From Chrysochromulina tobinii (Eukaryota; Haptophyta; Prymnesiales; Chrysochromulinaceae): DNA of 19,156 bases. Each line of letters begins with the position of its first letter. Within the stretch, counting starts at the first letter, position 1. Made by a program: the position numbers and the translations under genes. Under the pieces are notes generated by a model, which saw nothing but the letters and a program-made list of their open reading frames with translations, was not told where the DNA came from and did no database searches. This document shows positions 1 through 7,230 of this stretch, one piece after another. The DNA is taken from contig JWZX01003010.1 in assembly GCA_001275005.1 (NCBI GenBank), positions 1 through 19,156 of the forward strand, written 5' to 3'.

Positions 1-99
1 GGGGGGAAGACTCACGCCCCCCCATCAGGGCCCCCGCATCCGCGCTGAGACGAGCGCGACCTCCGCCGAGCGACGGCGGACGCGCCCCGCAGACTCAAA

Positions 100-2328
100 A
101 TGTCGAGGGACCCGCTCAACGCCGCCATACTCCAATCGGCCGCTGCCGGTATGGCCTCCGATCTGCGAAACCTGCTGCGTCACCAGGCCGCGCCCGACAC
201 TCTGGATGCCGCGCTGCATGCTGCCGCGTTTACGGGCGACGTCGTCTGCGTGCAGCTTCTTGTGGCTGCGAATGCCGACGTCAATGCTCTGGAGCCGGTG
301 GGTCGCGCCTCGCCGCTGTGCGTGGCCGCGGCGCTCGGCCATGCGGACGTGATCTCCACGCTGCTGACCTTGGGCGCCAGCCTCGACCGTGCCGACTCGA
401 GCGGCGCGACGGTGCTGCATGCGGCGTGCAGCACGGGCAGCCACGAGTGCGTCAAGCTGCTGCTCGCCGCACACGCAAGCGGCATGGCGACCGACCTGAT
501 GGGCATGACGCCGCTCGCCGCGGCGTGCAAGGTGGGCGATGCCGCGTGTGTGCGGCTCCTTCTCGCCGTGTCCAACGCCGCCGTCAACCTTGCAGACGCC
601 CACGGCGCCACGCCGCTCGCGATCGCTTGCACGCACGGGCACGACGCCTGTGTCGAGTGCCTGCTCGATGCGCACGCCGACGTGGACCTGGCCGACGAGC
701 TCGGCACGGCGCCGCTGTGCCTCGCCGCCGCGCTCGGGCACGCCTCGTGCGTCCAGCTCCTCCTCGCGCGCGACGCGAGCGTCAACCTGAGCGACGGCAG
801 CCAGACCACGGCGCTGCACGCTGCGTGCGAGACCGGTCAACTGGGCTGCGTGCGGCTGCTCCTCAACTGCGGCGCGTCGCTCGAGCTCGCGGACGTGCGC
901 GGCCGGACGGCATTGCTGCTCGCGAGCGCCCACGGCCAGCGTGAGTGCGTCCAGCTCCTCTTGCGGCGTCGCGCGCTTTTGGGCGCGCGCGACCGGGACG
1001 GCGTGTCGGCATCGCTCTCGGCGAGCCGCAACGGCCACTCGGCGGTGGTGGCGGTCTTGGAGGAGGCGAGGGCCGAGATGGAGGAGATGGCGGATGCGGC
1101 GACGCGCGCGGCCACGCACGCGGCTGCGCGGCGCATCCACGAAGCGGCGGAGCGAGAGAGGCGGGCGGTCACTCGGTCGCCTCTGCGCCAGCTGTCGCCG
1201 CAGGCGGCCGCGCGGCGCATCGCCGAGGCCGCGGTGCGAGAGATGCGCGAGCTGTCGCCGGTGCGAGATGTGCGAGATGCGCGAGATGCACGCCAGCTGT
1301 CGCCGGTGCGGCATGCGTCGCCGTCGCGGCGCTCGGCGCAGTCGGTCGAGGCGGCTGTTTGGTCGGAGGCCGAGGCGGCGGAGGCCGAGGCGGTGGCGGC
1401 CGAGGCGGCAGCGAATGAGATCGCCGAGCTGGGCGCGGCCAGAGCTGCCGAGCGCTCGACCGCCCTGCGCGCCGTGGCGGAGCGAGAGGCGACTGCGCTG
1501 CTGGCGCACGCGCAGCATGGCGACGCCCATGACGGCGCGCGCGTCGTGGCGGAGGCGAGGGCGCACGTGCAGGCACGTCACGAGGCGAAGCAGCTGGCGC
1601 GCATGGCGGCGTTGGGTGACGAGGGCGACTTGGACGCTCAGCGTGTCCAAATTAGGCAAGGACCCACCCAAATTAGGAGTGTGGGTGCCGACTTGGAAGC
1701 GCACGAGCAGCTCATCCGGCGCGCGCGCGCCGAGCTCGAGCGGCTGCAAGCGGAGCAAGGACGCCTCACGCAGCCGCCGCCGCCGGCGGCGGCGGCGGCG
1801 GCGGCGTCACGTGTACATTGGAACACGTCACCGCCGCCGCCGGCGTCGCCGCCGAAGTTCGTGCGCATGAATCGGAACGCGTCGTCGCCGCCGGGGGCAT
1901 CGGCGGTAGCGCCCACCACAGCGCCCTCGCCCTCGCCGCCGCACCGCGCTCGCGTGCCGCGCGCACGCGTTCCCGTCCCTTATGTCTTCACCGTCAACGG
2001 GCGGCGGCGCGTCTTCACGCGCGAGGGCGCGGCCGTCCACATCCAGGCGTGCTGGCGCCGGCGGGTGGTGCGCAACACGCTGCGCGCGCTCCACAGCGTC
2101 GCGGCCATCATCCAGACGCGCGCGCGGGCGCGCGCGGCCCGCGTCCTCGTGGCGGCCAAGCGTCGGGAGCGCCGCTACCGCGACGAGCACCCGGCGTTCG
2201 TGCAGGGCTGGGTCATCTCGCCGCAGAAGCAGAAGCCCCAGCCCAAGCAGCCGCTCCGTAAGCGGCGCGTGAAGCAGCGCGCGCCGGGGCAGTCGAGCAG
2301 CCGACCATCGGCGACGGCATCCGAATGA
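100..2328 (+). CDS. Ankyrin-repeat protein with C-terminal IQ motifs
   Basis: Single open frame of 742 residues. Residues about 33-325 form roughly nine 33-34 residue ankyrin repeats, each with the pattern G-x-T/A-x-L-x-x-A-x-x-x-G-H-x-x-C-V-x-x-L-L. An Ala/Glu/Arg-rich segment (about 325-590, probably helical) follows; it includes short repeated LSP(V) motifs near 362-412 and a block near 509-540 that looks inserted. A Pro/Ala-rich stretch comes next, then two IQ-like calmodulin-binding motifs starting near 646 (HIQACWRRR) and 668 (AAIIQTRARAR). Ankyrin repeats bind partner proteins, and IQ motifs bind calmodulin or myosin-type light chains, so a cytoplasmic or cytoskeletal scaffold is inferred. 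The ATG at 100 follows CAAA, a good eukaryotic context, and no intron is needed. The specific partner and pathway cannot be told from sequence. Confidence 0.9.
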   Translation: MSRDPLNAAILQSAAAGMASDLRNLLRHQAAPDTLDAALHAAAFTGDVVCVQLLVAANADVNALEPVGRASPLCVAAALGHADVISTLLTLGASLDRADSSGATVLHAACSTGSHECVKLLLAAHASGMATDLMGMTPLAAACKVGDAACVRLLLAVSNAAVNLADAHGATPLAIACTHGHDACVECLLDAHADVDLADELGTAPLCLAAALGHASCVQLLLARDASVNLSDGSQTTALHAACETGQLGCVRLLLNCGASLELADVRGRTALLLASAHGQRECVQLLLRRRALLGARDRDGVSASLSASRNGHSAVVAVLEEARAEMEEMADAATRAATHAAARRIHEAAERERRAVTRSPLRQLSPQAAARRIAEAAVREMRELSPVRDVRDARDARQLSPVRHASPSRRSAQSVEAAVWSEAEAAEAEAVAAEAAANEIAELGAARAAERSTALRAVAEREATALLAHAQHGDAHDGARVVAEARAHVQARHEAKQLARMAALGDEGDLDAQRVQIRQGPTQIRSVGADLEAHEQLIRRARAELERLQAEQGRLTQPPPPAAAAAAASRVHWNTSPPPPASPPKFVRMNRNASSPPGASAVAPTTAPSPSPPHRARVPRARVPVPYVFTVNGRRRVFTREGAAVHIQACWRRRVVRNTLRALHSVAAIIQTRARARAARVLVAAKRRERRYRDEHPAFVQGWVISPQKQKPQPKQPLRKRRVKQRAPGQSSSRPSATASE
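1626..1697 (+). repeat. In-frame AT-richer block with internal and flanking direct repeats
   Basis: Inside the ankyrin gene, CGACTTGGA occurs at 1626-1634 and again at 1689-1697, exactly 63 bp apart (21 codons). Between them CCAAATTAGG occurs twice (1647-1656 and 1668-1677, period 21). The block is clearly less GC-rich than its surroundings and keeps the reading frame. It could be a small insertion with a 9-bp target duplication or a coiled-coil repeat. Confidence 0.6.
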
Positions 2329-2646
2329 GGAGAGGTCTGATTTTGCATCATACATGGTCGATTGCCGTGCACGTGTGACGATGTCCCTCCGCCCGGTTGC
2401 CGTTACCTTGGCCGGGCGCGGTCGGAGGCGGTTCGGTTGGAGGCGTCGAGACGACCGGCTGCCGCGAGCGACCCGCATCACAGCGTCGCTTTCACTCTTA
2501 AATATAGACCGCGACGCGACGCGCCGTACCGGCACCGCACGCGCCACGCGCCCGCACGGCGAATAAAAAAACGCTCAGTGTACCGCCTCGTTGAAAAGGA
2601 CTCCCATTCGGGGTACGTTTCGGGCCGTTCGAAGATAGTTCGATTT
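2329..2646. other. Ankyrin gene 3' flank
   Basis: No gene seen. An AATAAA hexamer at 2562-2567, 234 nt after the ankyrin stop, could be a polyadenylation signal, but algae often do not use this hexamer, so it is only a candidate. Confidence 0.3.
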
Positions 2647-3070
2647 TTAGCCGTCCCAGACCGCGGGCGTGTAGAACTCCGTCGCAAAGTCCCCTAGCGC
2701 CGCCCCGCCGGCACGCTAGAGAGGTTCGCGCGGATCTGAGCGTACACCCACGTGTGGAAGGGCGTCGCGGATCTGTGGCGACTTCACCTGTCCCTGGATT
2801 CGATAGACGGCAGGACCGCGTTCTCGGCCCCCAGGCGGACGAGAGGCGCGTACGAGCTCTCCACGATCGTGCCCACCGCGGCGCTTATCTAAAGAGTAGC
2901 AGCAAGGCGTCGAGGCCGTTATCGAGGCCGCCGACCACAAAGATCCCAAAGAGGACGATGGCGAGCCGTAGGTCAAAGACGCGCGCCCTAACCGTCGCCT
3001 CGATGACCCTGCCGAGAACGCCCGAGAGCAACGGCGCTGCTGCTGATGCGGCAGCAGGCGGAGCGCTCGA

Positions 3071-3130
3071 TGGTGGCGTCGGCGTCGGCGTCGGCGTCGT
3101 CGTCGTCGGCGGCGACGGCGACGGCGACGG
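3071..3130. repeat. GGCGTC/GTC/GGCGAC microsatellite
   Basis: Short tandem runs of GGCGTC, GTC and GGCGAC. Read on the minus strand they give a Pro-Ser/Pro-Thr linker in the frame-broken locus. Confidence 0.7.
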
Positions 3131-3158
3131 CTGGGCATTGATGGTCACCGCAGGTCTC

Positions 3159-3204
3159 CTGGCCGCCGCCTCCTGGCTCGGCTGGCCGCCGCCTCCTGGC
3201 TCGG
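3159..3204. repeat. 23-bp tandem duplication
   Basis: The unit beginning CTGGCCGCCGCCTCC starts at 3159 and is repeated at 3182, period 23. Since 23 is not a multiple of three, it shifts the frame of any coding sequence across it. Confidence 0.85.
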
Positions 3205-3934
3205 CTGCCTCGACCAGCTTCGCGACGCCCGGGTCGGATGTTTTCGGGCGTCGTGCGCAACAGGAAGCCTTGCGGGCCATCGATGGCTCTCAGTCGCTCG
3301 AGGCCGCTGCGCACGTCCGCGAGCATCCGCTCGCCCGCCGCTTGATCAGCACAAGACGCCCGCACAAGAGGCCTGCCGACGCCCGCCGCTCGATCGACGA
3401 GATGACGTCGCTCCCAACCAGCACCTCCTCGGCTGCCCACAGAAGGCCCAGACAAAAGCCGAGGACGATGCCGCTCGACACGTCGTTGAAATTGACCGTG
3501 CCGTCCACGAAGCCTCGCGCGGGCATTGTACTCGAGCGCGTGGCGTCCAGCGCCACACCCGCCGCGCCGCCGCCTGCGGAGCCGATGAGAGTCCGCAAGG
3601 CGGCACCCTGCACGGCAGCGAGCGGTGACGGTTCGCTACGGTAATGGTTCGCTATGGCGCGAGAGGCGCATCGAGAGCCATCGAGTTTCTGAGCTGCACG
3701 CGATTTGCGAAAGGCGAAAGAAGAACGCGAAGTGTGGGGGGACAGAGTCGTCCTAGTGTCGTCCTTTGTGTTCACTGGGGGTTTTGGAACATTATGTTTC
3801 GCGGAGGGACTGGTGAGAGACTGCGGGCTGCTGGGGAGCCAAACGATGAGTGTACGTGTTGCGATCCGCAGGTGCTGCACCTAGCTGAGTGTTGTATAAT
3901 ATCAACTAAAATGCCACATCAGTATTGCAACCTT

Positions 3935-4023
3935 GGGTTGTTAGCTCAGTTGGGAGAGCGTCAGACTGAAGTTCGCATCGATCAGGCCATCTGAAGGTCC
4001 CCAGTTCGATCCTGGGTCAGCCC
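3935..4023 (+). tRNA. trnF-GAA: tRNA-Phe (GAA) with 17-nt intron
   Basis: Cloverleaf seen by eye: acceptor GGGTTGT with TCAGCCC, D-stem GCTC/GAGC, anticodon stem TCAGA/TCTGA, loop C-T-GAA-G-A, variable loop AGGTC, T-stem CCCAG/CTGGG with loop TTCGATC. The anticodon GAA is at 3968-3970. A 17-nt intron (3972-3988) lies after position 37, the standard nuclear tRNA intron position, and starts TTC, which can pair with the anticodon. A-box and B-box (GTTCGATCC) promoters are internal, and a T7 run at 4027-4033 would end Pol III transcription. Oddities: position 7-66 is a T-T mismatch, 4-69 is a wobble pair, and the discriminator position (4024) reads T, where tRNA-Phe normally has A. It may therefore be a weak gene or a tRNA-derived retroposon head. 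Confidence 0.85.
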
Positions 4024-4025
4024 TA

Positions 4026-4309
4026 CTTTTTTTGTGTTTTGTTGTTTTGTTGTGTTGTGTTTTGTTGTGTTGTTGTTTGTTTGTTTGTTGTTTGCTTGTT
4101 TGTTTGTTGTTTGTTTGTTTGTTTGTTTGTTTGTTTGTTTGTTTGTTTGTTTTACTCGTTGTTTGTTCGTTTGTTTTTGTTGTGTTGTGTTTTGTTGTGT
4201 TGTTGTTTGTTTGTTTGTTGTTTGTTTGTTTGTTTGTTGTTTGTTTGTTTGTTTGTTTGTTTGTTTGTTTGTTTGTTTGTTTTACTCGTGTTTGTTTGTT
4301 TGTTTTACT
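4026..4309 (+). repeat. G/T-only repeat, (TTTG)n, with a 130-bp tandem duplication
   Basis: Almost every base is G or T on the plus strand, mostly TTTG and TTGTG units. The segment from about 4047 is repeated 130 bp later; for example TGTGTTGTGTTTTGTTGTGT occurs at 4051 and 4181. Each copy ends in a TTTACTCG interruption (4151 and 4281). It begins directly after the tRNA terminator and stops sharply at 4310, where a CG-rich segment starts. Confidence 0.9.
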
Positions 4310-4400
4310 CCGCGCACCGCCCGCGCCGGGCGGGCTCCTCCACGCACTGCCCGCGCCGCGCGCGCTCCGCGCACCCCCGAACCGCGCGCGCTCCGCGCGG
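4310..4400. repeat. CG-rich block with repeated CCGCGCGCGCTCCGCGC
   Basis: The composition flips from G/T-only to extreme C/G at 4310. The motif CCGCGCGCGCTCCGCGC occurs twice (about 4352 and 4382), and related GCAC(C/T)GCCCGCGCC units precede it. No open frame here resembles a protein. Confidence 0.6.
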
Positions 4401-4409
4401 GTGACGGGG

Positions 4410-4485
4410 GGTTTCCTATACAAATTGGGGGTGGTTTCCTATCCTGTCCCCAACAGGTCCCTTAAACCCAACTTTGGGTTTAAGG
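4410..4485. repeat. Repeated GGTTTCCTAT and two adjacent hairpins
   Basis: GGTTTCCTAT occurs at 4410-4419 and 4433-4442. A 5-bp stem CCTGT/ACAGG follows (4443-4457). A perfect 12-bp inverted repeat comes next, with CCTTAAACCCAA at 4460-4471, a 2-nt centre, and TTGGGTTTAAGG at 4474-4485. The pair could be the end of a mobile element or a structured RNA; neither can be proven here. Confidence 0.6.
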
Positions 4486-4679
4486 CGCGGTCGTTCCGTA
4501 GACCACCGCCACGTCCTCCAATGACCATGGGACTTGGTAGGCATCTGAATGGGGACTAAAACTGGGTATCTAAGCCTTCACATTACCACTTTTGCTCCAC
4601 ACACGGCTCCGGGGGGGTCCTATTGGGCCGATTACCCGCCGGAGGACCTGCGCACCGAGCTACCGTGCAGGCTCATTTA

Positions 4680-4804
4680 CCTCCATCCCTCCCTTATCTT
4701 CACCCTCCCTTTTCTTCTTTTTTTTCCTCTTTCCCTCCTCTTCCCCTTTTTCCTCTTTCCTCTTTCTTTTTCTTACCCTTTTTCCTCTTTCCTCTTTCTT
4801 TTTC
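4680..4804 (+). repeat. Polypyrimidine tract with 29-bp duplicated unit
   Basis: About 125 nt are nearly pure C/T on the plus strand. A 29-nt unit starting CCCTTTTTCCTC at 4744-4772 is repeated at 4776-4804, separated by TTA. Such a purine/pyrimidine-asymmetric tract can form triplex DNA. The surrounding 4486-5190 contains no coding sequence I can support. Confidence 0.8.
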
Positions 4805-5202
4805 GAACCTAAAGGACGACGGCATCGAAGCGCGCCGAGCGTTGCTCTCTGTGATGCCATGGTGCACGCCATCGCGCACAAATCGGCTCCCATTCTCTAC
4901 GAGTCAGAACCTGATCGTGCCCTACCTCGGGCTGCGCATTAGGCTGCGCATCGGGCCGCTGCCGCTGCATCAAGCTCTTCCCGACACATTCGACGAGACC
5001 GTGACGATCACTGCGCTGCTCAGGGGCCTCAATGAGTGGTATGCGTCAATCTCCGCCGCAGCCGCCCCTGCCGGTTAAGCTGGCGGCGGCGGATGCGGCG
5101 GCGATTTCACGGAGGCGGCGGCTACTCCAATGTCCAAGGCGTAGGCGGCGACGGCGGCGATGGCGTCGGCGGCAGCGGAGGCGGCCGCGGCGGAGGTCGC
5201 CA

Positions 5203-5385
5203 CAGCAGATGCGCGGCTGCATTGGAGGCGCAACATGTCACTTCGCCTTGCCGAGAGGGCAATCGAAGAGGTAATCGAAGAGGTTGCGGAGGTCGCACCA
5301 CAGCAGATGCGCGGCTGCATTGGAGGCGCAACATGTCACTTCGCCTTGCCGAGAGGGCAATCGAAGAGGTAATCGAAGAGGTTGC
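5203..5385. repeat. 98-bp-period tandem duplication (85 bp identical)
   Basis: The 85-nt segment starting CAGCAGATGCGCGGCTGC at 5203-5287 is repeated without change at 5301-5385. The upstream flank GGAGGTCGC is repeated too, with a 2-nt difference. Each copy contains an internal AATCGAAGAGGT-like doublet. The 98-bp period breaks every reading frame, so this is unlikely to be coding now. Confidence 0.9.
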
Positions 5386-5584
5386 CTCGGAGCACGCCGG
5401 CAAGCTTCCGCGAAGCCTCCCTCCTGAGGTCCCTACATGTAGTCTGACCTAACTAGTGACCCAAGGGCCATCTTTCGCGGTGAGCTCTGACTTTTGGGAC
5501 AGGTTGGGAGTGCCTCTCGAATGCCGCGCCCCTGCCTCCAAGCGCCTCGAGGGCGTCTTTTGGCATGTCGGCGATGGGCGTGGT

Positions 5585-5863
5585 CGAGGAGAAGGCGCGG
5601 CCGTCGAAGCGCGCCATGAGCTCGGAGGCCCCGCGCGGGGCGCATCGACGACAAGTGCGGGCATCTGCCCGAGGACAGAGCGATCTCTAAGGGTGGTGGG
5701 CATCTGCCCAAACATTCCCGCGACGAAGATGCCATGCCGTGCCCTGAACTACGAGCAAGCGGACCGGCTCTGTGGGTGATCTCCTCCCGGGCCTGGCCGG
5801 CCCGCGCTGACGCTCTTGCAGCGGGAGCTCTTGGAGCGCTTCGACGGCCGCGCCTTCTCCTCG
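5585..5863. repeat. Perfect 28-bp inverted repeat
   Basis: The segment 5585-5612 is the exact reverse complement of 5836-5863. Read outward, both arms encode RFDGRAFSS, on the minus strand for the left arm and on the plus strand for the right arm. They look like two inverted fragments of one former coding sequence, about 220 bp apart. Confidence 0.85.
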
Positions 5864-7080
5864 GCCCGTGCGCTCTTCGCGCGCCTCAAAAAGGGGTGGA
5901 CGTGCCCCATGATCGACCTCGAGAACCTGTGGATGTTTGGTCTCAATGCCGGACTCCGCCGAAGATGAACCGCCACAGAGGCCAGCTAGTTGCCGGCGCA
6001 TCTGGCCGTCGTCGCCACCTCGCGTTTTGTCGAGCTGCGCCACACCGAGATGGTGGCCGTGCTCCGCTCTGTGGGTGCACGCTCGAGGGCCTCGAGCTGC
6101 ACGCGGTCCTGCGCGTCGGCTACAGAGAGCTCGACAACCGCCTTATCGTGCATCGTGTCGACGAGTCATCGCTGAAGACGGTACCAGCGGCATCGGCGTC
6201 CTTGATCGGTGTCACGACCGCGGGCGAGCCCGGCTGCTACATCGTCGAAAACCAAAGGTCGCGACCCCCCCCCCACTCCCCCTTCTCCCCCATTGCATGC
6301 AGAATTGCAGAGGACCATCACAGCGCCCCGCGGGCTGGTCTGACACGCATTATAACCCGTACTTGGCGTCGACGGAGAGAACCTTTACAAGGGACAGGTA
6401 GGGAGGCGACGCCCGGCCCCGACCCCGAGACAGTCAATACTCGTGCCGCCGCTGGAGACGACGGTCATGGAGGTAGAGCCGCCGACTCGTCGAGTACACG
6501 GAGACGGCGGAGCGCTTGTGAAAGTCCACCAAGGTCGTGCTCTGCATCCGCGGCGGGCCGCTGGTCGTGTGCACGGCGGCGGCGCTGCAGCGGCACGAGC
6601 TCGCGCTCGCCAAGTTGCAGAAGCGCAGCGTCCTGCTCGTCGCCGCTCTCGGCAGCGCGCTCTCCGACCTGCCGCTCAGCCTCGCGCTCGCGTGCGACTA
6701 CGCACGAACTGCTCGACTGCCGCGAGGTGCACGCGCTGTGCCCCACCGTGGCGGCGCTCCGCGCGGCGCGGCTGTCCTTGCCGCCAAACGTGCCGCTCGC
6801 GCTGCTCCAGCGGATCGTGCTCCAGACCTTCTCCGCGTCGCGGGCACCGACGTCATCGGCCATTCACTCGCCGTCTCGTCCCGGTCGTCCCTCGGCCGCG
6901 CACGCCCCGCTCGAGTACAGGTGCACCGCACGGCACCAGCGGCCGCCACGTGAGCGGCGCGGACGCCGAAGGAGGTGGTGGAGGAGGTGGGGGTGTCGTC
7001 GAGGGCAGCCCCGAAAGCCGAATCTTGCTTCTTGGCGGTTAATTGGCGGGTGCAATGTGTTCCAAGATCTCGTCGACAAA
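5700..7080 (+). pseudogene. Decayed plus-strand coding fragments, possibly BACK-like
   Basis: Several protein-like pieces occur in changing frames. About 5740-5775 reads ALNYEQADRLC. About 5820-5968 reads ELLERFDGRAFSSARALFAR and then PMIDLENLWMFGLNAGLRRR before a stop. About 6000-6063 reads SRFVELRHTEMVAVLRS, and 6070-6255 in another frame reads LEGLELHAVLRVGYRELDN; together these faintly resemble the BACK domain of BTB proteins. About 6525-6705 reads VVLCIRGGPLVVCTAAALQR and onward, and after a frame change 6710-6840 reads LLDCREVHALCPTVAALRA. Short introns (for example a GTGATC...TTGCAG segment at 5776-5819) might explain some shifts, but no splice model restores one frame. A degenerate gene, or two, is the simplest reading. 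The family is uncertain. Confidence 0.35.
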
Positions 7081-7230
7081 GCTCGTGTGTTTGTTATGTG
7101 TCGTTGTCACAAATTCAATTATCGCGCGACGAGCTCTTCGGCATGATGACGGTCCCACTCACCCGCCCGGTTGGCCCGTTCGAAACTATACATCGAGCGA
7201 TCGGCGAGGGCATGTGCCGGTGGCCCCGCC

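Larger units (their letters stand above)
2647..3880 (-). pseudogene. Frame-broken membrane-protein locus, unrecognised
   Basis: Protein-like segments lie on the minus strand in changing frames. From about 3640 to 3310 there is a segment with a hydrophobic stretch (GIVLGFCLGLLWAAEEVLVG). From 3340 to 3245 another frame reads LERLRAIDGPQGFLLRTTPE. From 3235 to 2886 a third frame has a Pro/Thr-rich linker and a second hydrophobic stretch (LAIVLFGIFVVGGLDNGLDA). From 2893 a segment reads AAVGTIVESSYAPLVRLG and, beyond an in-frame TGA, FHTWVYAQIRANLSS. The last piece ends in TAA at 2647-2649. At least three frame changes and one stop separate these pieces. Some changes could be short introns (CTCTTTAG before 2893 is a fair acceptor), but the 23-bp duplication and the TGA favour decay. 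The neighbouring genes are intact, which argues against poor sequence. No family recognised. Confidence 0.35.

Noticed and set aside
25-1758. Long open frame antisense to the ankyrin gene
   Set aside because: It is a shadow of the GC-rich ankyrin frame: Arg-rich, no domain, and it lacks family features, whereas the plus strand has clear ankyrin repeats.
2754-3644. Plus-strand open frame of 296 codons
   Set aside because: It starts at GTG, is low in complexity, and lies opposite the minus-strand segments with real membrane-like sequence.
4032-4423. Open frames with CLFVCLFVC or NKQTNKQT repeats
   Set aside because: They are translations of the TTTG simple repeat in several frames at once; not genes.
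5734-7146. Single long plus-strand open frame of 470 codons
   Set aside because: The protein-like pieces move between frames within it, so the whole frame is not one protein. Only fragments are believable.
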